Below are positions 7,428-15,389 of a stretch of 64,000 bases of DNA, one piece after another. The stretch spans positions 1,736,001 to 1,800,000 of the forward strand of contig OZ244151.1 in the NCBI GenBank assembly GCA_965216195.1, in the 5' to 3' direction. The stretch comes from Aridibacter sp965216195. Lineage in GTDB: Bacteria > Acidobacteriota > Blastocatellia > Pyrinomonadales > Pyrinomonadaceae. Each line of letters begins with the position of its first letter. The first letter of the stretch is position 1. Under the pieces are notes generated by a model. That model saw nothing but the letters and a program-made list of their open reading frames with translations. It did not search any database and had not been told where the DNA came from. Position numbers and translations under genes: made by a program.

Positions 7428-8386
7428 TCGCATCGGATTTCATCAAGGAGGGGCATCCGAAGAAACTGGTGCTTGAAGTTTTGAGAGTACCGAGAAGCAG
7501 TTTTTACTATCGACCTGCGATAAAGAAGGGGCGTAAGGGAAGAAGGAAAAGCACACACACATGGACAACGGGCGGGCGGCTTATTTCAAACGAGCTGGTG
7601 GTCGTGGACATTGAGGAAATCCTGTCAGAGGAGTTTGTGGATTACGGTTATCTGAAGGTGACACATTGGCTTCGTCAGGAGAAGGGGTATCTTATAAACC
7701 CAAAGAAAGTCTATCGTTTAATGGCTGAAGAAGGGCTTTTGAACAAGTTTGTAAAAGCCAAAAGGAACAACAGAAACTGGGTCAAGGAGTTGCTTCCGAA
7801 GACTGAAGAAGCGTTTGATTATCTGGAGTTTGACATCAAATATATCTACATCGCGGGGCAGAACAGAAACGCCCTTTTGCTAACGGTGATCGACGTTCAA
7901 ACGCGTTGGGTGTTGGGGCAAATTGCGAAGTGGAGTATCTCGAAACATACCGTTACCAAACTCTTTGACCAACTGTTTGACGTGTATCCTCTGCCGAAAC
8001 ATTTCTACGTCAGAAACGATAATGGCGGTCAGTTTGAAGCACAAAAGGTACAGGAGTATTTTGAAAAAAGAGGCGTTACTCAGGAGTTTTGTAAACCGGC
8101 AACGCCTCAGCAGAACGCCCATATCGAGTCTTATCACAGCATACTCGAACGGATCGTTTGCCAAAAATACGAATTCGAATCGCTCGAAGAACTCCAGGAG
8201 ACCTTGAATAGGTTTGTCAGATTCTATAACTTTAAGAGAATTCATTCGGGAGTCGGATATCAATCGCCGTACAAATTTCTGCTCGGAAAAGGCACTGATA
8301 TGAAACTTTTTGACCTTGAGGAAGCACTCGATTCTTCCTCCCTTACCAACGGTTTTTTGCTTCAAAGAGAAGCAGTTTTTAGTTGA
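7424..8386 (+). CDS. IS3-family transposase OrfB (DDE integrase core)
   Basis: A 320-residue protein with a retroviral-type integrase core. The acidic triad is visible: Asp in YLEFDIKYIYIAG, Asp in YVRNDNGGQF, and Glu in PQQNAHIESYHSILE. The C-terminal RFVRFYNFKRIHSGVGYQSP is standard for the family. It catalyses excision and insertion as the OrfAB fusion made by frameshifting. No stop or frame break is seen, so the element may still be active. Confidence 0.93.
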   Translation: MIASDFIKEGHPKKLVLEVLRVPRSSFYYRPAIKKGRKGRRKSTHTWTTGGRLISNELVVVDIEEILSEEFVDYGYLKVTHWLRQEKGYLINPKKVYRLMAEEGLLNKFVKAKRNNRNWVKELLPKTEEAFDYLEFDIKYIYIAGQNRNALLLTVIDVQTRWVLGQIAKWSISKHTVTKLFDQLFDVYPLPKHFYVRNDNGGQFEAQKVQEYFEKRGVTQEFCKPATPQQNAHIESYHSILERIVCQKYEFESLEELQETLNRFVRFYNFKRIHSGVGYQSPYKFLLGKGTDMKLFDLEEALDSSSLTNGFLLQREAVFS

Positions 8387-8580
8387 CACTTTTGTCCAAT
8401 ATTTAGGGGGTTTGTCCATTAAAACAAAGCGGAAATACCGTAAAGACAACATTTCCATTCGCTCGAAAGCTACTCATTCAGTATATAAAATATAAGTTTC
8501 TCCCCTAAACCGATTAAGAAAAAACAACTTTTCTCCTGCTATTTGCACCTTAAATAGCACGCATTAGAGGAGAAAGTTTT

Positions 8581-8952
8581 ATGAAGTATCGAAGTTTATA
8601 CGTTTTTATTTTTGTAGTAGGTCTGATCTTTGTAGCCAACGAGAGTGCAAACGCGCAAGCTTTGCCCACGGTAAAAAAAGCTGCGAAAACAACTGCCACG
8701 ACCGTAAAAAAAGGCGCAAAAGCAACCGCTTCGGGAGTTAAATCCGGCGCTAAGGGTTCGGTCTCAACCGCGAAAAAAGGGGTTAAAGGAGCCGGAAAGG
8801 GAGCTTCAAAGGGAGCCTCCTCGACTGCCAAAGGCGGAAAATGGGCGACTAAAACGACCTGGAACGGCACAAAGTGGGTTACAAAAAGAGTCTGGTGGGG
8901 CGGACGTAAAGCCGGGAGCGCCACGAAAAAGGTAATAATCGGTAAAAGGTAA
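8581..8952 (+). CDS. Small exported Lys/Ala/Gly-rich repeat protein
   Basis: A 123-residue protein. Signal peptide MKYRSLYVFIFVVGLIFVA with cleavage near ANAQ, then a low-complexity histone-H1-like mature region of short units such as VKKGAKATASGVKSGAKGS and AKKGVKGAGKGASKGA, ending in a Trp/Lys segment (TWNGTKWVTKRVWWGGRK). Very basic. It may bind nucleic acid, envelope polymers or the cell surface; no function can be assigned. Ribosome site GAGGAG lies upstream of ATG 8581. Confidence 0.7.
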   Translation: MKYRSLYVFIFVVGLIFVANESANAQALPTVKKAAKTTATTVKKGAKATASGVKSGAKGSVSTAKKGVKGAGKGASKGASSTAKGGKWATKTTWNGTKWVTKRVWWGGRKAGSATKKVIIGKR

Positions 8953-8978
8953 ACGCTAAACGTAGTAATTTAGCCGCG

Positions 8979-9019
8979 GTCAATTTCCCGTTAAAGGGAG
9001 ATTGACTGTTTTTCCTTTT
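8979..9019 (+). terminator. Intrinsic terminator after the lysine-rich gene
   Basis: Stem gtcaatttccc / gggagattgac with a 6-base loop, one G-T wobble, followed by tgtttttcctttt. A third partial copy of the arm (cggagattgac) follows at about 9023-9033. Confidence 0.7.
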
Positions 9020-9139
9020 AAACGGAGATTGACGCCCCTATAGCGATTAAGGATTTCTCAACAAATCGATTATAATAAGTAACGTTAACCATTACATAAA
9101 AAATTTGCACAGCACTTCATTTCGCAAATCACACAACTG

Positions 9140-10507
9140 ATGAAAGAGAAAGTTAGAGTAGCCAGCGGGCAAGGTTTTTGGGGAGATTTGTTGACCGCAC
9201 CGGTCGAACAAGTTCGCGGTGGCAGAATCGACTACCTGATGCTCGATTATCTCGCCGAAGTTACGATGTCGATCATGCAAAAGCAGCGTTCGCGAAAACC
9301 AGAAGCAGGCTACGCGCGCGACTTCATTTCGCTAATGCAGGAGATCCTCCCAGATTGCGTTGAAAAAGACATTAAGGTTTTATCAAACGCGGGAGGCGTA
9401 AATGTAGAAGGCTGTGCGGTGGAAATACGGAAGGTAGCACAGGAATTGGGTCTCGGCGGACAAGTGAAAATAGGAATGATCACGGGCGACGATATACTCC
9501 TGCGCCTTGATGAGTTTCTCGAAAACGGAATCGAAATCAACAATATGGATACCGGCGAACCGCTTTCAGCGATACGCGATCAGGTGCAGTCTGCCAATGT
9601 TTATCTCGGTGCGGGTCCTTTAGTAGAAGCTTTAGGTAAAGGCGCTCAAATTATTGTAGGCGGGAGACTTACGGATACGGGGCTCACGCTTGCTCCTTTG
9701 ATGCATGAGTTTGGCTGGACCTTTGAAGATTGGAACATGCTCGCTACCGGAACGATTGCCGGACATATTATCGAATGCGGCGGACAAGCCTCGGGAGGCA
9801 ACTGCCAATACGACTGGCAAAACATACCTGAGCTTGAAAATATAGGGTTTCCGATCGTCGAGGCTTATCCGGAAGGCGAGTTTTTTGTAACGAAGCATAA
9901 AAACACGGGCGGACGCGTAAATATACAAGCCGTAAAAGAACAGCTACTCTACGAGATGGGCGACCCGCATGAATACATTACTCCGGATGTCGTCGCTGAT
10001 TTCACGTCAATAAACTTATCGGATGATGGCGAAGATCGTGTAAAAGTTAGCGGAATTACGGGTCAGGAAAATACGGAGTTTTACAAGGTTTCGATCAGCT
10101 ATTCGGCCGGATGGAAATCGGTTGGAACACTCGTCTATTCATATCCGGACGCCTACGAGAAAGCGAAGGCAGCGGATAGGATACTGCGAAAGCGTCTGGA
10201 AAAACTCGGTTTAGAGTTTGATCTGGTTTTGACGGAATTTGTTGGCGTAAATGCGACACATGGGCATCTTTCCGGCGAGCCGCCGAAAGACATCCCGGAG
10301 GTTCAGCTTAGAATCGGTGTTCGCGGAGAAAATCGTGATGATGTTGTCCGTTTTACAAAGGAAATCGCACCTTTAATCCTGACCGGACCACCTGCTGTGA
10401 CAGGCTTTGCGGGCGGGCGTCCAAAGGTAGAAGAGATTATTGCTTACTTTCCGGCATTGATTCCAAAAGAATTGATTCAAACGCGGGTTGAAATACTTGA
10501 GGCGTAA
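9140..10507 (+). CDS. AtuA family (DUF1446) acyclic terpene utilisation protein
   Basis: A 455-residue protein. The N-terminal RVASGQGFWGDLLTAPVEQ, YLMLDYLAEVTMSIMQKQ and VLSNAGGVN, and the central IVGGRLTDTGLTLAPLMHEF, are typical of the AtuA/DUF1446 family. AtuA is required for citronellol and geraniol catabolism in Pseudomonas; its exact reaction is not settled. The small C-terminal domain often fused to AtuA is here a separate gene at 11012, with a DUF1648 gene between. Start ATG 9140 is the first Met of the family-like sequence. Probably first gene of the 9140-12989 operon. Confidence 0.88.
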   Translation: MKEKVRVASGQGFWGDLLTAPVEQVRGGRIDYLMLDYLAEVTMSIMQKQRSRKPEAGYARDFISLMQEILPDCVEKDIKVLSNAGGVNVEGCAVEIRKVAQELGLGGQVKIGMITGDDILLRLDEFLENGIEINNMDTGEPLSAIRDQVQSANVYLGAGPLVEALGKGAQIIVGGRLTDTGLTLAPLMHEFGWTFEDWNMLATGTIAGHIIECGGQASGGNCQYDWQNIPELENIGFPIVEAYPEGEFFVTKHKNTGGRVNIQAVKEQLLYEMGDPHEYITPDVVADFTSINLSDDGEDRVKVSGITGQENTEFYKVSISYSAGWKSVGTLVYSYPDAYEKAKAADRILRKRLEKLGLEFDLVLTEFVGVNATHGHLSGEPPKDIPEVQLRIGVRGENRDDVVRFTKEIAPLILTGPPAVTGFAGGRPKVEEIIAYFPALIPKELIQTRVEILEA

Positions 10508-10513
10508 TTGAAA

Positions 10514-11008
10514 ATGAAGACGCCCCATTACATAGCCATTTTTCTTATTTTCGTTTTGTTAGCCCACTATGCTTATTATTACCCGGCGCTGCCCGAATAC
10601 ATGTCGACCCACTTTGGTGCACGCGGCAGACCGGATGGATGGATGTCTAAAACTTTCTTCATCATTTTCCAATGTGCAATTTTGGCGCTAGTAGCTTTTG
10701 CGAAGTTTGGACTTCCAAGATTGGTTAACAACATCGGAAAGTCGTTCATTAACATACCCAATCGTGATTATTGGCTTGAAGAAGGTCGGAAGAAAGAGAC
10801 GTTTGAAGTACTCGACCGTGAAATGGGTTGGATTTTTGTCGCAGTCGTTATTTTTTTCATAGCCGTAAACCAACTTGTTTACAATGCTAATTTAAGTGAT
10901 CCACAAGCCTTGTCAGGTTGGTTTTTAGTGCTATTTATAGGATTCATGGCAGTTATGGCGGTTTGGATCGTAAGGTTTTTTATTATTTTCAAGCTGCCGA
11001 AAAATTAG
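10514..11008 (+). CDS. DUF1648 membrane protein
   Basis: A 164-residue protein from ATG 10514, six bases after the AtuA stop; a TTG at 10508 in the same frame is less likely. Four hydrophobic helices are visible, and the N-terminal LPEYMSTHFGARGRPDGWMS is the DUF1648 signature. DUF1648 proteins are membrane proteins, some linked to SdpI-type immunity. Its position between AtuA and the AtuA-like small domain is unusual. Confidence 0.75.
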   Translation: MKTPHYIAIFLIFVLLAHYAYYYPALPEYMSTHFGARGRPDGWMSKTFFIIFQCAILALVAFAKFGLPRLVNNIGKSFINIPNRDYWLEEGRKKETFEVLDREMGWIFVAVVIFFIAVNQLVYNANLSDPQALSGWFLVLFIGFMAVMAVWIVRFFIIFKLPKN

Positions 11009-11011
11009 AAA

Positions 11012-11359
11012 ATGAAAGTTGAACTTACAAAATTGGCTCACGCGCGTTCAGGTGACAAGGGCGATACTGCAAACGTCGGGCTAATAGCCCTCAGCGAAGA
11101 CATTTATCCGATACTTGTTCGAGAAGTAACAGCGGATAAAGTAAAAAAACATTTTGGCGAAATTGTAAAAGGTGAGGTTGAGCGCTTCGAATTGCCCAAT
11201 CTTGGTGCGCTAAACTTCCTTTTGCACGAATCGCTCGGCGGCGGCGGCACCCTTTCTTTGATGACAGATGCACAAGGAAAGACGTTCTCCACTGCCCTTC
11301 TGAGGATGAAGATTAACGTAAAACCTAGGGAAGCAAAAGAGTTGGGTCTTAAAAAGTGA
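11012..11359 (+). CDS. AtuA-associated small ferredoxin-fold-like protein
   Basis: A 115-residue protein beginning with VELTKLAHARSGDKGDTANV, a signature of the C-terminal domain often fused to AtuA. Next come FELPNLGALNFLLHESLGGG and a basic tail. It probably forms a complex with the AtuA protein encoded at 9140. It begins 3 bases after the DUF1648 gene and ends overlapping the next start (GTGA), so translation is likely coupled. Confidence 0.8.
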   Translation: MKVELTKLAHARSGDKGDTANVGLIALSEDIYPILVREVTADKVKKHFGEIVKGEVERFELPNLGALNFLLHESLGGGGTLSLMTDAQGKTFSTALLRMKINVKPREAKELGLKK

Positions 11360-12231
11360 AGCCAAAAGAAGCTCGCGAAATTTCCTTCGATTACGCCGAT
11401 CTCGTTGATGTAAAGCTGCATTATGCGACAGCCGGGTCTGGCGAAAAACTCGCGCTTTTGCTCCATGGTTTCCCTGAGTTTTGGTACTCATGGAAAAATC
11501 AGTTGGCGAATGTACCGGAAGGTTACACCTACGTCGCACCTGATCTGCGCGGCTACAATTTGAGCGATAAGCCATCAGATGTTTCAGACTATGAAATTGA
11601 AAAATTGGTTGGCGATGTCCTCGGTTTAATCAAGCATTTTGGAAAAGAGGAAGCAGCGATCATAGGTCACGATTGGGGAGCGGGCGTCGCCTGGGCGACC
11701 GCATCACGCCATCCCGAAGTGGTGTCAAAGCTCGTCTGTATGCAGGTGCCACCGCCTGAAGTGTGGAAAAAAAATCAAACGATGGCTCAATTCAAAGCGA
11801 GCTGGTATATGTTCTTTTTCCAACTTCCGAGACTTCCCGAATGGATATTAAGCCGTCAAGATTTTAAGAAACTTGCGGTTAGTTTAAAGACAACAACGGC
11901 TCAGCGAGGTGTATTTAGTGATGAAGACATAGCCGAGTATAAGAAAGCATGGAATCAGCCGGGCGCAATTACAAGTGGAATCGACTATTATCGGGCAAAT
12001 ATAATACGACGTCTGTTTCAAAAGGGTCCAAAGCCCGAAAAGATAAAAGCACCGACGCTTTTTATATATGGCGAAAAGGATCACGCGATCCTGCGCGAAA
12101 CAGTCGAAGACGTTGGCGATTTCATAGATGCGCAATATACTGAGCTAAGAATTCCCGAATCCGCACACTGGGTACAAAACGAGGCGAAAGATAAAGTAAC
12201 CGAGGCGCTGAGGAGTTTTCTGGCAGAATAA
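11356..12231 (+). CDS. Alpha/beta hydrolase (epoxide hydrolase-like)
   Basis: A 291-residue protein starting at GTG 11356, overlapping the previous stop. The oxyanion motif HGFPEFWYSWKNQL, the nucleophile elbow GHDWGAGVAWA (Asp nucleophile) and the C-terminal SAHWVQNE (catalytic His) match epoxide hydrolases and haloalkane dehalogenases. The YGEKDHAI segment is the usual acid region. A cap domain lies between about residues 130 and 225. It likely hydrolyses an intermediate of the pathway encoded by this operon; substrate unknown. Confidence 0.88.
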   Translation: MKPKEAREISFDYADLVDVKLHYATAGSGEKLALLLHGFPEFWYSWKNQLANVPEGYTYVAPDLRGYNLSDKPSDVSDYEIEKLVGDVLGLIKHFGKEEAAIIGHDWGAGVAWATASRHPEVVSKLVCMQVPPPEVWKKNQTMAQFKASWYMFFFQLPRLPEWILSRQDFKKLAVSLKTTTAQRGVFSDEDIAEYKKAWNQPGAITSGIDYYRANIIRRLFQKGPKPEKIKAPTLFIYGEKDHAILRETVEDVGDFIDAQYTELRIPESAHWVQNEAKDKVTEALRSFLAE

Positions 12232-12233
12232 TA

Positions 12234-12989
12234 ATGAGTGAACTTATAGCAGAACAAACCGATTCAATCGCAATACTTACACTAAACCGCCCCGAAAAGC
12301 GAAACGCGCTAAATGACGCTTTGATTAAGGCCTTGAAAGTGGCTTTAGTCGAAATTGACGAATCCAACGAGATACGAGCGGTTGTGATCAAGGGAGCTGG
12401 GAAGGATTTCTGTTCCGGTGCCGATCTTTCTTCGCTTCAAAAAATTGCAGAAAGCGATATTTTGGAAAATTTGGAAGATGCTGAAAGTCTCATGGAGTTA
12501 TTTGCCCTAATGCGCAAAGTTAAAATCCCGATCATCGCCGCTGTGCATGGGCGCGCACTCGCGGGCGGATGTGGACTTGCAACGGCTTGCGATATTGTTC
12601 TCGCTTCGGAAGGTGCGCGTTTCGGTTATCCAGAGGTTAAAATAGGATTTGTTCCCGCGATGGTGATGGCGATTTTACGAAGAAATCTCCCCGAGAAAAA
12701 GTCGTTCGAACTCATAACGCAAGGCTTTGATTTTTCGGCAAATGAAGCATTAGAAATGGGTTTGGTGAACAAAGTTTTCGTTGAAGATGGGTTTGATACG
12801 GTGGTCGAGGAGTATGTAAACACTTATAAGAAAGTAAGCCGCTCGGCGGTGATTTTGTCCAAGAAACTTCTCTACCAAATGGACGGATTAAACTTTGAAT
12901 CTGCTTTAAGTCTCGGCTCGGAAGTTAATGCGATTGCTAGACTTACGGATGATTGCAAAAAAGGAGTGGAAAGATTCCTGAAAAAGTGA
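12234..12989 (+). CDS. Enoyl-CoA hydratase/isomerase
   Basis: A 251-residue crotonase-fold protein: ILTLNRPEKRNALN near the N-terminus, oxyanion-hole segments KDFCSGADLSSL and HGRALAGGCGLATACDIV, and FGYPEVKIGFVPAM with a catalytic-type Glu. Full length for the family. It hydrates an unsaturated acyl-CoA in beta-oxidation-type breakdown. Last gene of the rightward operon; its 3' end is overlapped by the convergent methyltransferase frame. Confidence 0.9.
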   Translation: MSELIAEQTDSIAILTLNRPEKRNALNDALIKALKVALVEIDESNEIRAVVIKGAGKDFCSGADLSSLQKIAESDILENLEDAESLMELFALMRKVKIPIIAAVHGRALAGGCGLATACDIVLASEGARFGYPEVKIGFVPAMVMAILRRNLPEKKSFELITQGFDFSANEALEMGLVNKVFVEDGFDTVVEEYVNTYKKVSRSAVILSKKLLYQMDGLNFESALSLGSEVNAIARLTDDCKKGVERFLKK

Positions 12990-13729
12990 GTTATCTTTTT
13001 CGCCTTTTTGCCTGCGACTTCGAAAACCAGAAAATAATCCATGTTTGTGGCGTTTACAAAGTCGTGATTTTCCACGAGTCTAAAGCCTGCTCTTGCAGCT
13101 TCGGCTACAACCTCAATTGAATCAATTCCATGATCGTCGCCTTCGCCATCCCGATCAATAATTCCCACCCGCGCACCTTTTCGAAGAGATTTTTTCAAGT
13201 TTTTCAAAAGAACAATCGGTTCAGAAACTTCATGGTAAGTGTTTAGAATCAAAACCGCGTCAACCGATTTCTTCGGCAGCATTGGATCGTCCGGAGTTGA
13301 AACAATTGTTCTTATATTTCCAAGCTCCTCTCTCTTTGCCCGTTCATCGATAAAGGTTTTTGACTCCTCGTTTATATCAACGGCGTACACCTTTCCTTTT
13401 TCACCGACGCGTCTTGCCGCAATCACGGTAAACCAACCTCCGCCGGCGCCTATATCGGCTACCGATTTCCCTTCCTTAACACCGAGAATATCCATCACAC
13501 GCTCGATCTGTAGATTTTCTGCTCTATTTTCCCGGTCGAAACGAGCCAAATCCCCGCGATAGGGATTGCTCGTCGGTCGGTCTATCTTGTCTTCGCTTCG
13601 GACCGGTGTGGGGGTCGGAGTAGCTCCGGTTTGTGCACGTAGAATGCTCGCGTAATCAAAATATGTAAACCCCATTAAGCCTGAAAACAGGGCAAGCACA
13701 ACAATCAAAGCAAATGCATATTTTTTCAT
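12872..13729 (-). CDS. Exported or membrane-anchored SAM-dependent methyltransferase
   Basis: A 285-residue frame. Residues 1-35 form a signal or anchor (YAFALIVVLALFSGLMGFTY), followed by a Thr/Pro linker. The class I methyltransferase core carries SVADIGAGGGWFTVIAARR and KVYAVDINEES. The family-like sequence ends near FEVAGKKAKKITH at about 12990. The frame then runs a further 40 residues antisense through the hydratase gene; a TAA lies one base out of frame at about 12994, so the native stop may have been lost. The start overlaps the previous hydratase stop (ATGA). Confidence 0.8.
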   Translation of the reverse strand: MKKYAFALIVVLALFSGLMGFTYFDYASILRAQTGATPTPTPVRSEDKIDRPTSNPYRGDLARFDRENRAENLQIERVMDILGVKEGKSVADIGAGGGWFTVIAARRVGEKGKVYAVDINEESKTFIDERAKREELGNIRTIVSTPDDPMLPKKSVDAVLILNTYHEVSEPIVLLKNLKKSLRKGARVGIIDRDGEGDDHGIDSIEVVAEAARAGFRLVENHDFVNATNMDYFLVFEVAGKKAKKITHFFRNLSTPFLQSSVSLAIALTSEPRLKADSKFNPSIW

Positions 13730-14319
13730 AATTCTTTCCTCGACAATTTGGATACGGACGCAGCAAGCGGATTGTTTTGGATTTCGTCAATTAGACCAAA
13801 CTGATGCGCTTCCTGCGCGCTCACGTTTCGCGCCGTCAGAAACATTTCCATCGCGCGGCTCTCGCCAATTAGACGCGGTAGCATCTGAGTTCCACCCCAC
13901 CCCGTTATTATTCCCAAGCTTGCGCCGGGATGCGCAAAAACAGCACGTTCGGATGCGATTCTTTCTTTGCACGACAGTGCCAAATCAAGCGCGCCGCCCA
14001 TACAAAAGCCGTCAATCGCTGCAATTGTTGTCTTATCCGAACGATAAATTTTCTGCATCAAATTCTGTCCCCGCAAACCAAATTCGACTGCAGTTTTTTC
14101 GTTCAATTTCGCAACTTCATTCAAATTCGCACCGGCAGCAAAAGTATTTTCCGAACCGGTAAAAACTATGGCGCTAATGTTTTTATCTGAGCATAACTCA
14201 TCAAAAGCTTTATCAAGACCTTCGAGGGTTTTTATTGAAAGCGGACTTTTTATCTCAGGACGGTTAAAACGTATGGTCGCGATTTCGCTCATTAATTCCA
14301 ATTTTAGAGGAGTTTCCAT
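13726..14319 (-). CDS. Enoyl-CoA hydratase/isomerase, C-terminally short
   Basis: A 197-residue crotonase-fold protein with TIRFNRPEIKSPLS, the oxyanion segments NTFAAGANLNEVA and DGFCMGGALDLALSC, and HPGASLGIITGWGGTQML. Family members are usually 250-260 residues; the C-terminal helical part is missing here. Oligomerisation or activity may therefore be altered. Its stop overlaps the methyltransferase start (ATGA), so the two are co-translated. An internal ATG ten codons in is also possible as a start. Confidence 0.85.
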   Translation of the reverse strand: METPLKLELMSEIATIRFNRPEIKSPLSIKTLEGLDKAFDELCSDKNISAIVFTGSENTFAAGANLNEVAKLNEKTAVEFGLRGQNLMQKIYRSDKTTIAAIDGFCMGGALDLALSCKERIASERAVFAHPGASLGIITGWGGTQMLPRLIGESRAMEMFLTARNVSAQEAHQFGLIDEIQNNPLAASVSKLSRKEL

Positions 14320-14323
14320 AGTG

Positions 14324-14474
14324 GTTTAGCCAGCGGTCTTTGACCGCGATAGATTTTGGCAACATTTTTTGTATTACAAATTGAGTGATGGACGACAAAA
14401 AAATAAAACACATCGTAGCTCTTGGTATTCGAATACGATAGTCCGCCACAACGGTCACAGACCGTTTGCTAAAC
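14324..14474. repeat. Palindromic element with gtttagc ends
   Basis: The left end gtttagccagcggtctttga and the right end (inverted: gtttagcaaacggtctgtga) are imperfect terminal inverted repeats about 24 bp long around about 100 bp of non-coding DNA. The plan resembles elements A-D (tttagcca ... tggctaaa), but the inner arms differ. It sits between two minus-strand genes. Confidence 0.7.
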
Positions 14475-14504
14475 GAATGGAATTGATCAAAAACCTCAAT
14501 CTTA

Positions 14505-14714
14505 TTACACAAATTCATCGTTCCGGTTGGCTGCGTCAACAACAAATTCATACCAGCAGCGTCCGCAAAACAAATGCGCCTTCCGCTGCCCCAACGTGAA
14601 TTCTACATTCAAAGGCAGCTTTTCAACGAGAATCTTATCCTCGTAGTCCAAGTCCTCCCAACGTTTTAACCTTGAGTTTCCACACTTCGGACAGCTTTTA
14701 GAATTGATTTCCAT
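14505..14714 (-). CDS. Small zinc-ribbon protein
   Basis: A 69-residue protein with two CxxC pairs, SCPKCGNSRL at residues 8-11 and FCGRCWYEF near residue 50, a likely zinc ribbon. The rest is charged. Not assigned to a family; it could be a regulatory or adaptor protein. The start ATG is followed by a plausible full-length frame, and no overlapping gene competes. Confidence 0.6.
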   Translation of the reverse strand: MEINSKSCPKCGNSRLKRWEDLDYEDKILVEKLPLNVEFTLGQRKAHLFCGRCWYEFVVDAANRNDEFV

Positions 14715-14784
14715 AGTACTTTTTGCGTTTTACGGTTTACAGTTTAATATCTTATCAAGTTTTCGGTAAATCTACTCTGCAAAT

Positions 14785-15270
14785 ATGTTTGAAGTGAACG
14801 CCAGCAGCTCCCAAAATATTGAGATCGCAGCGAATTTGGAAAGTGTACGAGATTTTTTCTCTGACTTGGAAAATTTTGTCCGCTATATGCCAAACGTCAG
14901 CAACATTCACGAAGACGCCAATGGCGTGTTGCATTGGAAAATTAATGCTGAAGTCCCTTTTGTAGGATCTTTGACCAAAAAATTTCCGGTTTACGAGGCC
15001 GAAAATAGCGATGAACGCATCGAATGGATTCCGGTTGAAGATGAAGAGCACAATTTAATGCGCTGCTCGGCAGATTTTCAGCCTAAAAAGAAAAGCAAGA
15101 CTTTAGTCAGATTAGCTAAAATTGTAAATCTAAGGCGCAGGTCAGCGTCGCAACTACATATACTTGCGGGATTGGCGGGCGCTAAGGTAATCGGAACCGA
15201 AATGAGTAAGGGAATTGACGAAATGCTTCACGTTTTCTCCGAGAAAGCTCGCGAGATTTTGGAAAAATAG
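14785..15270 (+). CDS. SRPBCC (START-like) domain protein
   Basis: A 161-residue protein. The sequence IEIAANLESVRDFFSDLENF followed by RYMPNVSNIHEDANGVLHWK is typical of the SRPBCC ligand-binding fold, close to the CoxG (carbon monoxide dehydrogenase subunit G) group. The C-terminal helix (GTEMSKGIDEMLHVFSEKAR) matches. These proteins bind hydrophobic ligands or help cofactor handling. No molybdenum enzyme genes are nearby, so the role is open. Confidence 0.75.
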   Translation: MFEVNASSSQNIEIAANLESVRDFFSDLENFVRYMPNVSNIHEDANGVLHWKINAEVPFVGSLTKKFPVYEAENSDERIEWIPVEDEEHNLMRCSADFQPKKKSKTLVRLAKIVNLRRRSASQLHILAGLAGAKVIGTEMSKGIDEMLHVFSEKAREILEK

Positions 15271-15389
15271 CGTTTTGGGGCAATATTTCTATGAAAATTC
15301 TCATTTTGTTATGTTTTCGAAAACTATCGGGTTCTCTGGCACACACATTGCGTTTAACCGTTTGAGAACGTCTCTCGCGTGAGGTTTTT

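Larger units (their letters stand above)
7044..8418 (+). mobile_element. IS3-family insertion sequence, apparently complete
   Basis: About 1375 bp. The left end has cccccctaaataactggaca and the right end, inverted, has ccccctaaatattggaca. A tta triplet flanks both proposed ends (7041-7043 and 8419-8421), matching a 3-bp target duplication. Inside are overlapping orfA and orfB with an A8G slippery run. The exact outer boundary is uncertain by a few bases because the outermost terminal bases match poorly. Confidence 0.85.
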
